Shown here piece after piece: positions 25,301-37,300 of a stretch of DNA of 64,000 nucleotides. Position 1 is the first letter of the stretch, and every line of letters starts with the position of its first letter. Position numbers and translations under genes: made by a program. This stretch comes from Tanypteryx hageni (Eukaryota; Arthropoda; Insecta; Odonata; Petaluridae), in the NCBI GenBank assembly GCA_028673005.1, contig CM054113.1:70475850-70539849 (forward strand), in the 5' to 3' direction. Under the pieces are notes generated by a model that worked only from the letters and a program-made list of their open reading frames with translations, did not search any database and was not told where the DNA came from.

Positions 25301-28300
25301 TTTGCTTGGTCATTGACAATGTGAGAAATATGACCAAATCTGTTGAACGACTAAATGAACAAGTGAAAACAGGATCAGATGACGAAGACGACATCTGTGA
25401 CAGTGAGCATGATTATGAAAACGAAGGTAACGGTACGAAGATGAAGAAGTAATGGGCATTCATATTCACCACATGAGAGGCGCAGTGCATACCCTTCAAC
25501 TGGCTATCAGAAATTGTCTCCGTCAACCTCACTGCATGAAGTTAGTCACCAAGATTCATTTTGTCACGCACAAACTACGGTCACCAAATCTCCTGGCTGT
25601 ACTTGAAAGGTGAACAAAGAAACATCCAATTCTGGACATGGCCACAAGGTGGTCTTCCACTTTGCAAATGATTAAGCACTTTTTGGAACTTCAAGAAGTA
25701 GTTCAAGATCTTGGGATGGTGTCTCCGGATCTGCATCTCTCTGATGCTTTACGGGTACAGTTGCAGCAACTGAATGATCTGCTAGAAGCCCCATACGCCA
25801 CTACGATCTGCCTTCAGGAGGAGACTTTGACTCCTGGGATCTTCATGAAGGAATAGTGCACCCTAAAATGATCATTGCAGCGAATCAGCTGTTGTATCAC
25901 TGAAGATATTATTGAATCAATGGAGAAACATGAGGGGCTTTTCTGGGGAATAAAATCTTCCTTGGTGCAGTGTTTTTGAACCTCAGCTACAGGATATTAC
26001 TTTCTTCACAACAAATGCTTCTGGTGAAGAAAGGGATTCAAGAAGTTGCTACAAAAATGCAGTTTTTCTCATCCTCAATACAAATAGCTGAGGACTCAAC
26101 CAATTCAGCATCTATTGTGATGGCTGAGGAGAGTGCAACTGGCAAAAAAGAGGATGAATTTGAGAAGGAAATTGATCAGTTAGAAAAGAGACAATCTCCT
26201 CTTAGAATGCAGTGAGCGAGCGCAGTGGTACAGTTAAATAGAGTTGGAGCATAGTATCGACTAGATGATTGAGAAGGGAAGGCTAAAGAATCTGTCCATC
26301 TGGTCTCTCTTGTTAGATTAATTTGACGAGTCTTTAAGTTGAGCATCAAGAATTTTAAGTGCAATCCCTGTAACTCAAGTGTCAGTAGAATGTTTGTTCT
26401 CATCAATGTGTTTTATCATTAGTGACATAAGGACATCCATAAAACAGGATCTGTTGGAAGCAATATTATTCCTACATACAAACAGCAGCTAATAGGTTAT
26501 CACTAACTTTATATCATATTTTAAGAACAATATAGTATTGGTGTATAAATTTTATCAAAATAAAGTATAAAATTGTTTTTTATTTTCATTTTTAATGTCT
26601 ATAAATAGTGTTTATCATGAACACAATAGCCAAACTCAAACTCAATAAAATAACTGAACTTGAACTCAATAAGATAATTGAACTCGAACTCAAACTTGAA
26701 CTCAAAAATATTTCAACCAAGTTTGCACCCCTGAACTCAATATTAAATTAATAAGTTCAAGGAAATTTATTGCTTTTGTCCTTTTCTTACTTTCTATCAA
26801 CATCCACCTTTCACCTGTGTAACCATCCTAGATTATACCACTGGGGGTTTTATAGCGTAGGGTTGCTGCACTTGACCCAAATGTGCGGTATGTCCAGGGA
26901 GCACTGATATTAAAAACTTTACATAAATAGATTTTTGGGATTTATGAAAGAAAAGCAACTGTTATAGATCTGATGAAAAATGGTCTTGGGAAAATAAGAG
27001 GGATAAATTATAACCCAATAATACTTTTGTTGCCAAAAAATATCATGTATATTCTTGTTCTCAAACTTGTATTTTCTATTTTCAAATGTTACTTTGTTTG
27101 GTAAGGATTTTAGCCATATCTTTTTTAACATGACACAACAGCTCTAAATCATTTACCTAGAAATCTCTCACAGTCATTATTTGAAGGTATCCAATATAAT
27201 CATATAATTGGTAGGGAAAATTGATGAAATATCTTTTTTACCTTCTCACATACGTAGTTTATTGAGAATGAATTGTAATCGTGGAAAAATTCGACTTAGA
27301 GATTTTGATGGAAATACACATTTTAGGTGTCCCTGAGTCCATAAAAGTGGTTTTTGCCATGCCGTCTATCGGTCTGTTCACTGTTCTATGGTTCAAACGC
27401 ATACATATCTCATATTTGTGCATTATATCATCTTTTGCAGACCCTTTTTTCATAAAAATTATATTGCACAAAAATATAGGGTAGTTTATTCGTTGCGATT
27501 TTTAGAAACATTTTATTTACTGAAAAATGGCTCAGGAGAATTTGATTAAAATCAATCCAATTGTAGAGCCTGAGGTCATAAATAATACTACATAAATCAT
27601 ATATCTATCAAATCACAATATGGCATCCAGTGGCATTAAAATGTATGCTAAGCTACCTTACCTAAGTGCTATGACGTCACGCCTCCGCCACGATCCACTC
27701 AAAATCTTATTACAGCCTAGACATTCAAACTAAATTGAATGATACATCATATTTGTGGATAATATCATTCATAATAGATACTCTGAAGAGATGAACAATA
27801 TTGTACAACAATTAAGAGTACTTTATTTTAGGATATTTTGAAACAAAATTTGATTTATTCAAAAATGGCTTTAAGGATTTTGATTAAAATCCATCCAGTT
27901 GTACAGCCTGATGTCACAAATAATACTAAGTTATATGTCCCAAAAAATTACTAAATATGGACCAGTGGCATTAAAACATATGCTAAACTACAGTTAACTT
28001 TGATTTATAAGCATTTTTCTTTTATAAATGTACACAGTCGACCAAACGTATATAGTAAATATATGAGAAAGTTTGTGCAATGTATATCGCACCGTTTATT
28101 TAAATTGATCTCATTCCTGGTTATAACTAATAGTAGCTTTATATTCAGGAAAATAATATCTGTAGCTACTTCAAAACATTTTTCATTGTTATAGTGAATG
28201 TGTTGTTAAGTTATTGATGGAATGATAATATCTTTAACTAATATATTACAGCGAATAATATGTGATTTCTGTTTTATACATATTGTGTGGGGGATCTGAC

Positions 28301-31300
28301 TTTCAGGCTATCTTGATTCTATACTCAAATAGTGAGTCACATTGTCGGGCTCTTAATCATGTTACTGTCTTTGTGTTTCACTTATAGAAGAGCCCCACAG
28401 TCGGGCTGTATCTCAGAATACATTTTTGCATCTCACAACTCAATAACTCACAACAGTTAAAAATGTTAACAGTAACTCAGGGAAGCATGCTGTTCAAATG
28501 GATGAACCTAGACATGATGCGTCTGGAATTTTGACCTTGCACAAAATTGAAATGTATATTTTTATAAGGTTCCCATGATCCCGTTTTGGAGCCCCAAAGA
28601 CAAACTTTGGGAACTGAACCAAACTTCCAATGTCATATTTTAATTGTTCACCTTCAAACCCTTTCATGAAGATTTCATTACAATTGAATTAGTATTTATA
28701 ATGCAAGTAAACCATAATTTATTCAATGCATATTATGGGGCCTAGTTCCTCTAAACAATAAAAACCATACATTTGAAGCCATAAATGAATTTATCCACAT
28801 ACAAATAAAATACATTTAATCAAAATTGCTATATTTGTTTACAAAGCTCCAACATTTTTAAGACCATTTAGGACTCCCAATCAAGATTTTGATGTTATTT
28901 CTCAGCCCTCTGCTCCCAAAAACTATGAAACCAAATTTTGTTTTATAAACTGAAAAATTCTGACCTCAGTGGAAAATAATATATTTGGCTGCCATTTGGA
29001 ATGTGCTGATGAGAATACAACATCCAGCTAAAACATAAAATGTTATATTTTATGGCTTATTGTGGCACCATGGTGAATTGTTATTTTCTTCTGATGAAAA
29101 CTAAAATCTGCTACTACCCAGATAAGCACCATGGCTCTAATGTTTTTGACAGGATTCAATTTGGTTCATTTTAATCTAATGTTATAGATCAACTTTTTTT
29201 TACAAGTTACTAAAACTAAACATGTATTGTAGAAGAATATTTAGCTTTAAAATGCAATTATATTTTGTGTGATTGATACTAAAATTATAATACCATGAAA
29301 ATTTTATAATAAAAATGTTTAATTTGCAGACTGTAAATGTAACTTAAATGGATCCATTGGAATTTCTTGTGATAATGATGGGATGTGCCAATGCAGGCCA
29401 AATTTTACCGGAAATCACTGTGATCAATGCAAGCAAGGATTTTTTAATTTTCCCAATTGTGAAGGTATAAAATTTATGTAACATTTATATTTCTTATAAC
29501 ATGTGCTTCCAATACCCAAATTATGAGTGTAGCTAATTGTCAGATTATAATGAATACTGATTCTATAATGGTAATTATGACTTTATCTTATTATCTTTTA
29601 TTTAAGCCTGTAACTGTGATCCAAAGGGAGTGATGGAGTCCAACAGTGGTTGTGAGTCTTTGCCAACGGGAGAATTATGTCCATGCAAAAAATACGTTAG
29701 GGGCAGAATATGCAATGAATGCAAACCACATTATTGGAACATTCAAGCTTCAAACCCAGATGGATGTGAAGGTTAAAAAAGAAATATTATTGCATTCCTT
29801 ACAGCTATATGAAACTTTTTGGTCAATGAAAAACCTTGTTATACAGGTTGAGCATTTAAGTCAAAACCCTAAATTCGATTAATTTTCAGAGTTTATTTTG
29901 ATTGGTTTTTCAACTAAAAATTTTTATTGATTTATTGCTAAAGTTGTTGAAATTGATCTCTGCCATTTTGGATGCACCAGTGCATATGATGGAGCATGTT
30001 GGAAGAAATTCAGTGCCATCTTAAGGGAGGCTCTATGGTCCGGGCCCTGACCAAGTAGGGGAACCATATGAATATAAATAACGTTTCTTATTCGTTATTT
30101 GAATTTTTGTTATAATTAATTATATTATATAATTGTCTTTTTATTAACTATAAAATTGTATTTTGTTCAATTGTCAGAAATTACTAACAAAGTGGTATGG
30201 TATTTAGATCTTGAAATAGGGTCCCACAATTATAAGCGCCCGAGGCCACAAGATATCTTAAGATGGCTCAGAAGAAACTACCTTTAATTTGGTGGGTGGG
30301 ATGTTGTTTATGAGTGTCATGATGATGCATTTTGTTTCATCGAATGTGCGTGAATTGTTGTAGTCTTTATTCCTGATACAAACCCATAGGAAGTAATCTC
30401 AAAGCAACAGATCAATTTTTATGTTTCTAGCTCTTTCCTACCTAAAACTAACATTAGAATTAAGGGTTCTCACTTCAAATTATCACCTTTTAAAATGGCT
30501 TGTGCCTTGTTTCAGTCTTAGTCCATAGTGATATTTTTGAAAAAATTATTTCTATGAGAGAACATACATGTTTAGCTTAACTTTCTTTCAAGGGGGTTTT
30601 AAGCAATATAGCTTTTTTGTCTATATCAGAGGTGAACAACCTATGGAATTCAGGCTGTATGTTGTGCCCAAAAGCATTTTATGAGGCCCACAAAGAAAAA
30701 TTTGATGCAGATAATTTCACATTTTTGTTGTTTAAAATTGTCATCTTTTCTGATAAAGTGTTAAAAATAAAAAATTGGGACTACATACATCACACAAACT
30801 TTCTTATATCTTTTTACAAAACAAAACAATAATGTCACTGTTTACACAGGGCCGATCCTAGGTTGTGTAACATGTGCCCCTGCACTCGAGCAACCTTCTG
30901 GTCACTACTAGATATATTCCACTTATAAACATGATAAATGAGAAATCTAACTCCTTAACCATACGGTTTATGGTTAAGGAGTTAGATTTCTCATTTATCA
31001 TCAATTTTGCCATAGTCTCCACCTTTACCTATCTACTTATAAACATCTTTATAAGTTTCTATTTTAAAGCTAAATAATATTAAATGAACATAAACAATAA
31101 TTAAATATGAAAGCGCATTTCAAAATACATATAGTCAAAATGGCAGATTCACATGATGAAATTCGTTAATGCAAATATGCAACTTGTATACCAAAAAACA
31201 CTCCTAAGACTATAGGCTGTATATATTGGATAATGCATAAACTGAACATACATAAATCAAGGGATATCAGTATTTGGTTCAACAAGAAGTTTCCATAACA

Positions 31301-34300
31301 TACCTCTATAAAAACCTTAGGACATTATTATGGATGGTTTGACTTGCAGTAACAGTAAAGCTGGTGTCAAATGTAGAGACCTCAGTGGTTGCCATAAAAC
31401 TCAATATATTATTATATTATTGGATGCTATATAGTTATTTTTGAGGCACATAGCTTATATAATATTGTTTAAGAAATTAAGCTTTATAATTAGAAAGATT
31501 TTAATCAAAATACATTTAGCCATTCTTATGTAAATTGAAGTTATGTGAAAATTGACAAGAATGAACTATCCCAAACTCTTAACCTGTTTCATTTTGACAA
31601 GGTTTCTACTCCAGGTGATACCCTATATGAATATGAAATTTCATGAAATTCTATTTAGCTTGGGGTAGTTCAACCTTTTTTGTGTAGGGAGCTATATTAA
31701 AATTTTTTTTTATCCCTTAGGCCAGTGAGCAAATTTTAGAAAGGTAAGTCAGAATTATCCAGCTATTGTCTAGCATAGCTTAAAGCTTCAAGAATAAGCA
31801 CTTAAAAATAAAAAAATTGAAAAAGAACTTATATCAGGTATCTTCAATAGCCACAACAAGGTTATGAAAAACCAACTTTTCATCCATAAGATGAGCTTGA
31901 TAATTGTCTAGTGAAAGATATAAAGTGTTAAGGGCAATGAGAAATCATCGTTTCACCACTCTAATCACTATTAACATGTGGTTTTATATTTTTCGCACAT
32001 TTAAACAAAACTTTTATATGACTAGGGTATAATTTTTGTTGTCTTTTTAAGAATTAATACTTTCAATTTAGTTTTATTTGTGAATACTCATTTTATCTGT
32101 ACAAGTTATGAAAGGGTGGAAGACCAGATAAAAACCTTGGAATCTGGCCTGCAGGTAGTATGTTAGACAAACCTCTTTTACCCCCTACAGTCACTCACAG
32201 ATGTCTGACTACAGACACAAAAATCACACTTTCTGATGTAAAAATGTGCATATTCATCACTATATTGATGTTGGTTGAATGCTCAGATAAACACTTATGG
32301 CTAGTTGAATTAAGATAAATTGAGAACTCCTTCAGTTCAGTTCAATTTATCTTAATCACTATATTGAAGTCAAATTTTTTCTTTATCACAATACTTTCTC
32401 TATGTATTTCATATATGAGAAAGTAAAAATTTCATATCCAGTCAAACCTAAATTTAGCACCACTGTTTGCCCAACATTGACATTGGTTCTAAAGCAGGGG
32501 TGGTGGTAAATCAAAGTACATATATGCTTGCTCTATGTAATCATAAGATGGAAGTTCCGTTCACAACGATTCATGGGCAGTATGCAGGGATGGCACTATA
32601 TAGAGGGGTGCTAAATCAGGGTTTGACTGTATTTAATATTTACTTTTACCATACTGCAGCATATCTTATGAAACTTTTTATTAAACCCCGATCCTGCCTA
32701 CCCAAGTACTATTCAAAACTTTTAATGCAGCCCACCAAGGTACTCACAATTAAAATGTAGCTAGCCTCATGAAAAGGTTGCATACCTCTGGTCAATGTTG
32801 CTATGAATGCGTTATTATTGGCTCCAAATTTTTCTGTTAACTTTTATTTAATATATCAGTTTACAATCTGATGCACATGAAGTCAGGATTGAGAGATCTG
32901 TGATGCCATACAGCATTGTCTGTAAGAATCAGTAAAGGAGATCTATGACCAAGAAAGAATTGGTAACTGTGAAATCAAGAGATGATACCATTTGTTTATA
33001 GTTAACACTTATGAAGACTTCATTGAGTGAATCAATCTGTTTAATATTTAATGAATGATTGTTGTGAGTTTACCCATAATTTTCACTTAGAATAGATTAT
33101 AGAGCTATATAATTTCTTCTTATTCGAAATCCATTTTTTAAAATTGATACATTCAATGTGAATTTTTCATGATGGATAACTTAAAATAGTAAAAACTCTT
33201 CATAAAATGGGAATTGAAGGATGCAAAGGAACAGTGACATTTTAGATCATCTGCAGTATGATAGAACATGCACTATGTGCGAGGTATGCATTATTTTTTA
33301 GAGGAAATGACCTAACACCAAGTATATATGATATCATAGTTTCAAAAAGTGCATTATGATGGGTTTCTACTATTAAAGTTTTTATATTACGGTTATTATT
33401 AAATAAGGACTAAATATTTGATAGCAATGAACTGGTTTAATTTTGTTATGTTAATAAAATATTCTAATTGCTGAAAATGATATTCTTCCTTATTTTTTCA
33501 TATTTATATTTTTTGTGGTCAATCTAACTCTAATAAAAATTATTTTGTCAGATTGTGAATGCTATTTACCTGGTGTGGTGGGTGGAATTGGAGAATGCAA
33601 TCAGGCAAGAGGACAATGTAATTGCAAATTGCTAGTTGAATCACGCAAATGTGATAAATGCAGAAATGGAACTTTTAATTTGATAGAGGACAACATCCTT
33701 GGATGTTCTGGTAATTACACATGTGTAATCTTAGTATATTTTGCTTTTAAAGAGAAAAGGCATGAATAAAATGTGTGCTCTGATTAACAAATGTAAGACT
33801 GTAATGCTACATGTTCATTTTCACTTATTCTGCTGATTCAGTGTAAGATCAAGAATGGAGTTTAAATTTTGTTTTACAGACTGTGGATGTGATGTTGGAG
33901 GATCTGTAAATGATATCTGTGAAAAGAAAACAGGTCAATGTCTTTGCAAGCATAATATTGAAGGTCGCACATGTAATGAGCCATTAGATGGTTACTACTT
34001 CCCTACTTTATACCAACTTCAGTATGAGGCAGAAGATGGAAGAACTTCAAATTATGCTTCCATCCATTATGAATTTGATCAAAATCTGTTCAACAATTTC
34101 TCATGGAAAGGGTATGCAGTGTTCTCACATCTTCAGGTATGCTAGGATGTACCTGAATTTTGGATTGTTAAGTGTGCATAATATTGATCATATGAAAGGA
34201 TAAGAAGATGATTATAATCTTACTGAGAAAAATATTCAATCTTTTATCTGTTATTCTGATTAACAATGAAATAAATAGAAATATAATCACTGTTTATTAA

Positions 34301-37300
34301 TCTGTTTCAGAGTGAAATCATCCTGGATATAGAGGTTAAAAGGCCTTCAATTTATCGCATGGTTGTTCATTATGTAAATCCAAACCATGATTCAGTGTTA
34401 GTGAATGTTACTATAATTCCATCCAATTTGGCAGACACAGAGCAAACACTTGAAGCATTGCTCAAACCTAGTAAGACTCCTTCACTTGTTACTGTAGCAG
34501 ATCAATCAGGATATTCTGGTTTGATTATGAATCCAGGAAAATGGTCCATCAGAATAAAAAATGAAAAACGTCTATTTCTGGTAAGCAGTTAAAGCATCAG
34601 TATCCTATAGAAAACAAATTCAAGGGAGTGTAATGATGATATTAGAGTCCATGTATACTTTTGCATCCCAATGTTTTAATACTGTACCAAGATTCGGGGT
34701 TCGGGATTGGGGAAATGAAAACACGATGCGTGATTTATCCCAAGCAGCACTTTATTCGCTTGTGAGTGGCCTTGCCGCTGCCTCATCTCTCACTGTCCCT
34801 GCCGCGGCGGCTCGCCTTCTTATATCCCTCGCCCGGGCATTCCAGAACGTTCGGGAAGGGCTGCGAATGCCGGTCGAGAATGTTCCGGACGGGTCGTAGA
34901 ACGAGTCCCCGGGCAAGTCAAATGGCGCTACCGGAGAGCTATTGCTGCTGCCGTCATTACACTGTCCCCCCTTTTGGACAGCAGTCCATCCTCGGGCTGA
35001 GTCTGGTTCTGCTATATTCTCGTCCTCCTGACGACTGGTTTTCGCTCCCAGAACAGGAGCCGGGTCTCCTCCATGGTAAGGTGCCAGGCGGTCAAAATGC
35101 ACCACCTGCCCTCACTGGCCACCCATCTTCACCCTATACACCACGTCGTTCAGGGCCTCTTGGACGGTGTACGGCCCATCCCAGGGCCGCTGCAGTTTTG
35201 GGCTCCTGCCTCTCAATCTCTTGGGGTTGTATAGCCAGACCTTTTCCCCCGGAGAATATGCCAGCCCCTTGCTTCTCAGATTGTATCGCTGTTTTTGCCG
35301 AGTACTCTCGGTGCGCTGGTGGGCACGCGCAAAGTCATGCACGATCTCCAAACGGCTTTCTAAGTCATGTAGGTACTCATCCACGGGTTGCTCTTCCTCG
35401 GGGAAACGGCCGACCACTAGGTCACCCGGAAGCCGTAGTTCCTGGCCAAACATCATCCGACTAGGTGTCTGTCCTGATGTCTCGTTCTTGGCAGTGCGAT
35501 AGGATAGCTAGTGGAAGTAGGCGGTCCCAGTCATTTTGATTTTCGTCTATGAATTTCGCTAAATAACTCAACAACGTGCGATTAAATCGTTCCACTAACC
35601 GTCGGATTGTGGATGTAGCGGGGTTGTTCTTGTTTGGTGGGTACCCAACCTTTGCAGAACGGCTCGGAACAGAGATGATTCGAAATTCCGTCCTTGATCT
35701 GTGTGCAGTTCCTTAGGAACCCCGAATCGAGAGAAGATCTGCTCTACCATGGCATCCACAATCGTGCGAGCTTCTTGATTTGGCAGTGGTAGTGCTTCCG
35801 GCCAACTCGTGAAGTAGTCCATCACCACTAGCACATACTTGTTGCATCGCTCCATTTCGGGTAGTGGCCCTAAGATGTCCATGGCCACACGTTCCATGGG
35901 GTCTCCAACGTTGTAGGTTTGCATTCTTCCTTTGTTTCGGGTGATCGGCCCGTTTTTAGAGGCACAGGTATCACACCGGCGGCACCAATCCTCAACATCC
36001 CGACAACGGCCGACCCAATAGTAGCGGCTGGAAACTTTTGCCAGAGTCTTGGCCACTCCATGGTGACCACCTGGATTGGCGCTGTGCATCTCACGAAGTA
36101 TCTCCGGCACCCATGCCTTAGGGACCACCGGTAACAATTTCAAGGAGTCACCTGCATCAGATTCCCATCGCCTATAAAGTATTCCCTCGTGGATCTCAAG
36201 TGTTCCCCATTGGGCCCAAAGTGCCTTGGTGTTCGGGTCGCAGGGTGCTATCTCCTCCCAGTCCGGCCTCCGTCCTTCCTGCATGGTCCTGATCATGGTA
36301 CTTATACTTTGGTCTTCTTCTTGGGCTTGTCGAAGCCAGACCGTATCATCCTCGACCTGTAAAGCTGCAACGGGGGCGTTCCTGTTGCCTCACTTGTCCT
36401 CAGCACGTGAGCAGTATCGGCATTCAGCCTCCAGGCAGGGTTGTCTAGATAATGCATCCGCAATAGTGTGCTGTTTCCCTGGTCGATGGATGAAAGTCAT
36501 TCCCGGGAGGTACTGCTGAAGTCGTTCTATCCATCTAGCCACCTGCCCTTCAGGGTTTTTGAAATTTAGTAGCCATTTCAGTGCTGCATGGTCTGTCCGT
36601 ACGATGAAGTCCCTCCGGTAGATATAGTGATGGAAATGCTGCACTGCCTTCACTACCGCCAATAACTCCAGACGTGTAGTGCAGTAGTTCCTCTCCAGTT
36701 TACTCAACGTCTTGCTAAAATAGCCAATAACCCGTTCCTGTCCATCCTGTACCTGTGATAAAACAGCTCCTATGCCCACATGACTTGCGTCCGTATCGAG
36801 AACGAAGTCTCCAATATCCTTGGGGTATGCTAATAGCGGTGCGATTATCAGTGCCTCTTTCAGTCTCTCGAAGGCCTTTTGGCAGTCCGGACCCCACCTG
36901 AAGGTCTGCTTTTCCCCAGCCAGATGGTGAAGGGGCTTAGCCACATCCGCAAAACCCTTTACGAACTTTCTGTAGTAGGTGCATAATCCCAGGAAGCTCC
37001 TTAGGTCCGTTTTGTTACATGGCTCTTTCCATTCCTGTACAGCCTTGATCTTGTCAGGGTCTGGCTCTACCCCGTGGTTTGAAACTACATGGCCCAAATA
37101 TTTGACTTGCCTTTTGAACAGGTGGCATTTCTTAGGGTTCAAGCATAGATTCGCCGCTCTGAGTCTGACAAGAATGTTCCTTAGGTTCTCAAGCCCATCG
37201 GCGAAAATCTTCCCTAACACGATGATATAGTCGAAATATACTAGGCACTGGGACCAAGTCAGTCCTTTGAGCACGAGTTCCATCAGTCGCTTGAAGGTCG

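Larger units (their letters stand above)
21629..29329 (+). other. Laminin intron 9 (7.7 kb), transposon-rich
   Basis: Holds repeat-family scraps (21840-22260), an hAT end and transposase scrap (22354-22745), a foldback element (22795-23295), a ZBED-type hAT (24310-26733) and a long TTTCTC repeat copy (27238-28200). I see nothing in 23501-24309, 26742-27237 and 28201-29329. Confidence 0.75.
30627..32790. mobile_element. Possible hAT remnant bounded by related ends
   Basis: CAGAGGTGAACAACC at 30627 and GGTTGCATACCTCTG ending at 32790 are inverted relatives. The flanks GTCTATAT and GTCAATGT agree at 6 of 8 positions. I see no transposase between them, and several other repeats are, so the pairing could be chance. 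Confidence 0.35.
29772..33551 (+). other. Laminin intron 11 (3.8 kb)
   Basis: Holds a hAT MITE (30011-30271), a perfect foldback hairpin (30931-31001), hAT-like ends at 30627 and 32790, repeat scraps, and a small TIR element (32439-32629). The stretch 32791-33551 shows nothing. Confidence 0.7.

Noticed and set aside
30931..31001. MicroRNA gene
   Set aside because: A perfectly paired 33 bp hairpin without bulges, flanked by direct repeats, looks like a duplication/foldback event; there is no evidence for precise processing.
32467..32760. 97-codon + strand frame
   Set aside because: It overlaps a small TIR element and has no family resemblance.
13238..34580. Wing blister (alpha1/2-type) laminin
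   Set aside because: The broken LE followed by YYFP and the LF region with no L4 domain at this place fits only the alpha3/5 class.
34766..35502. Open frames of up to 232 codons on the + strand over the gypsy integrase and LTR
   Set aside because: They lie opposite recognisable integrase on the minus strand and have no motif of their own; the high GC of the element creates long shadow frames.
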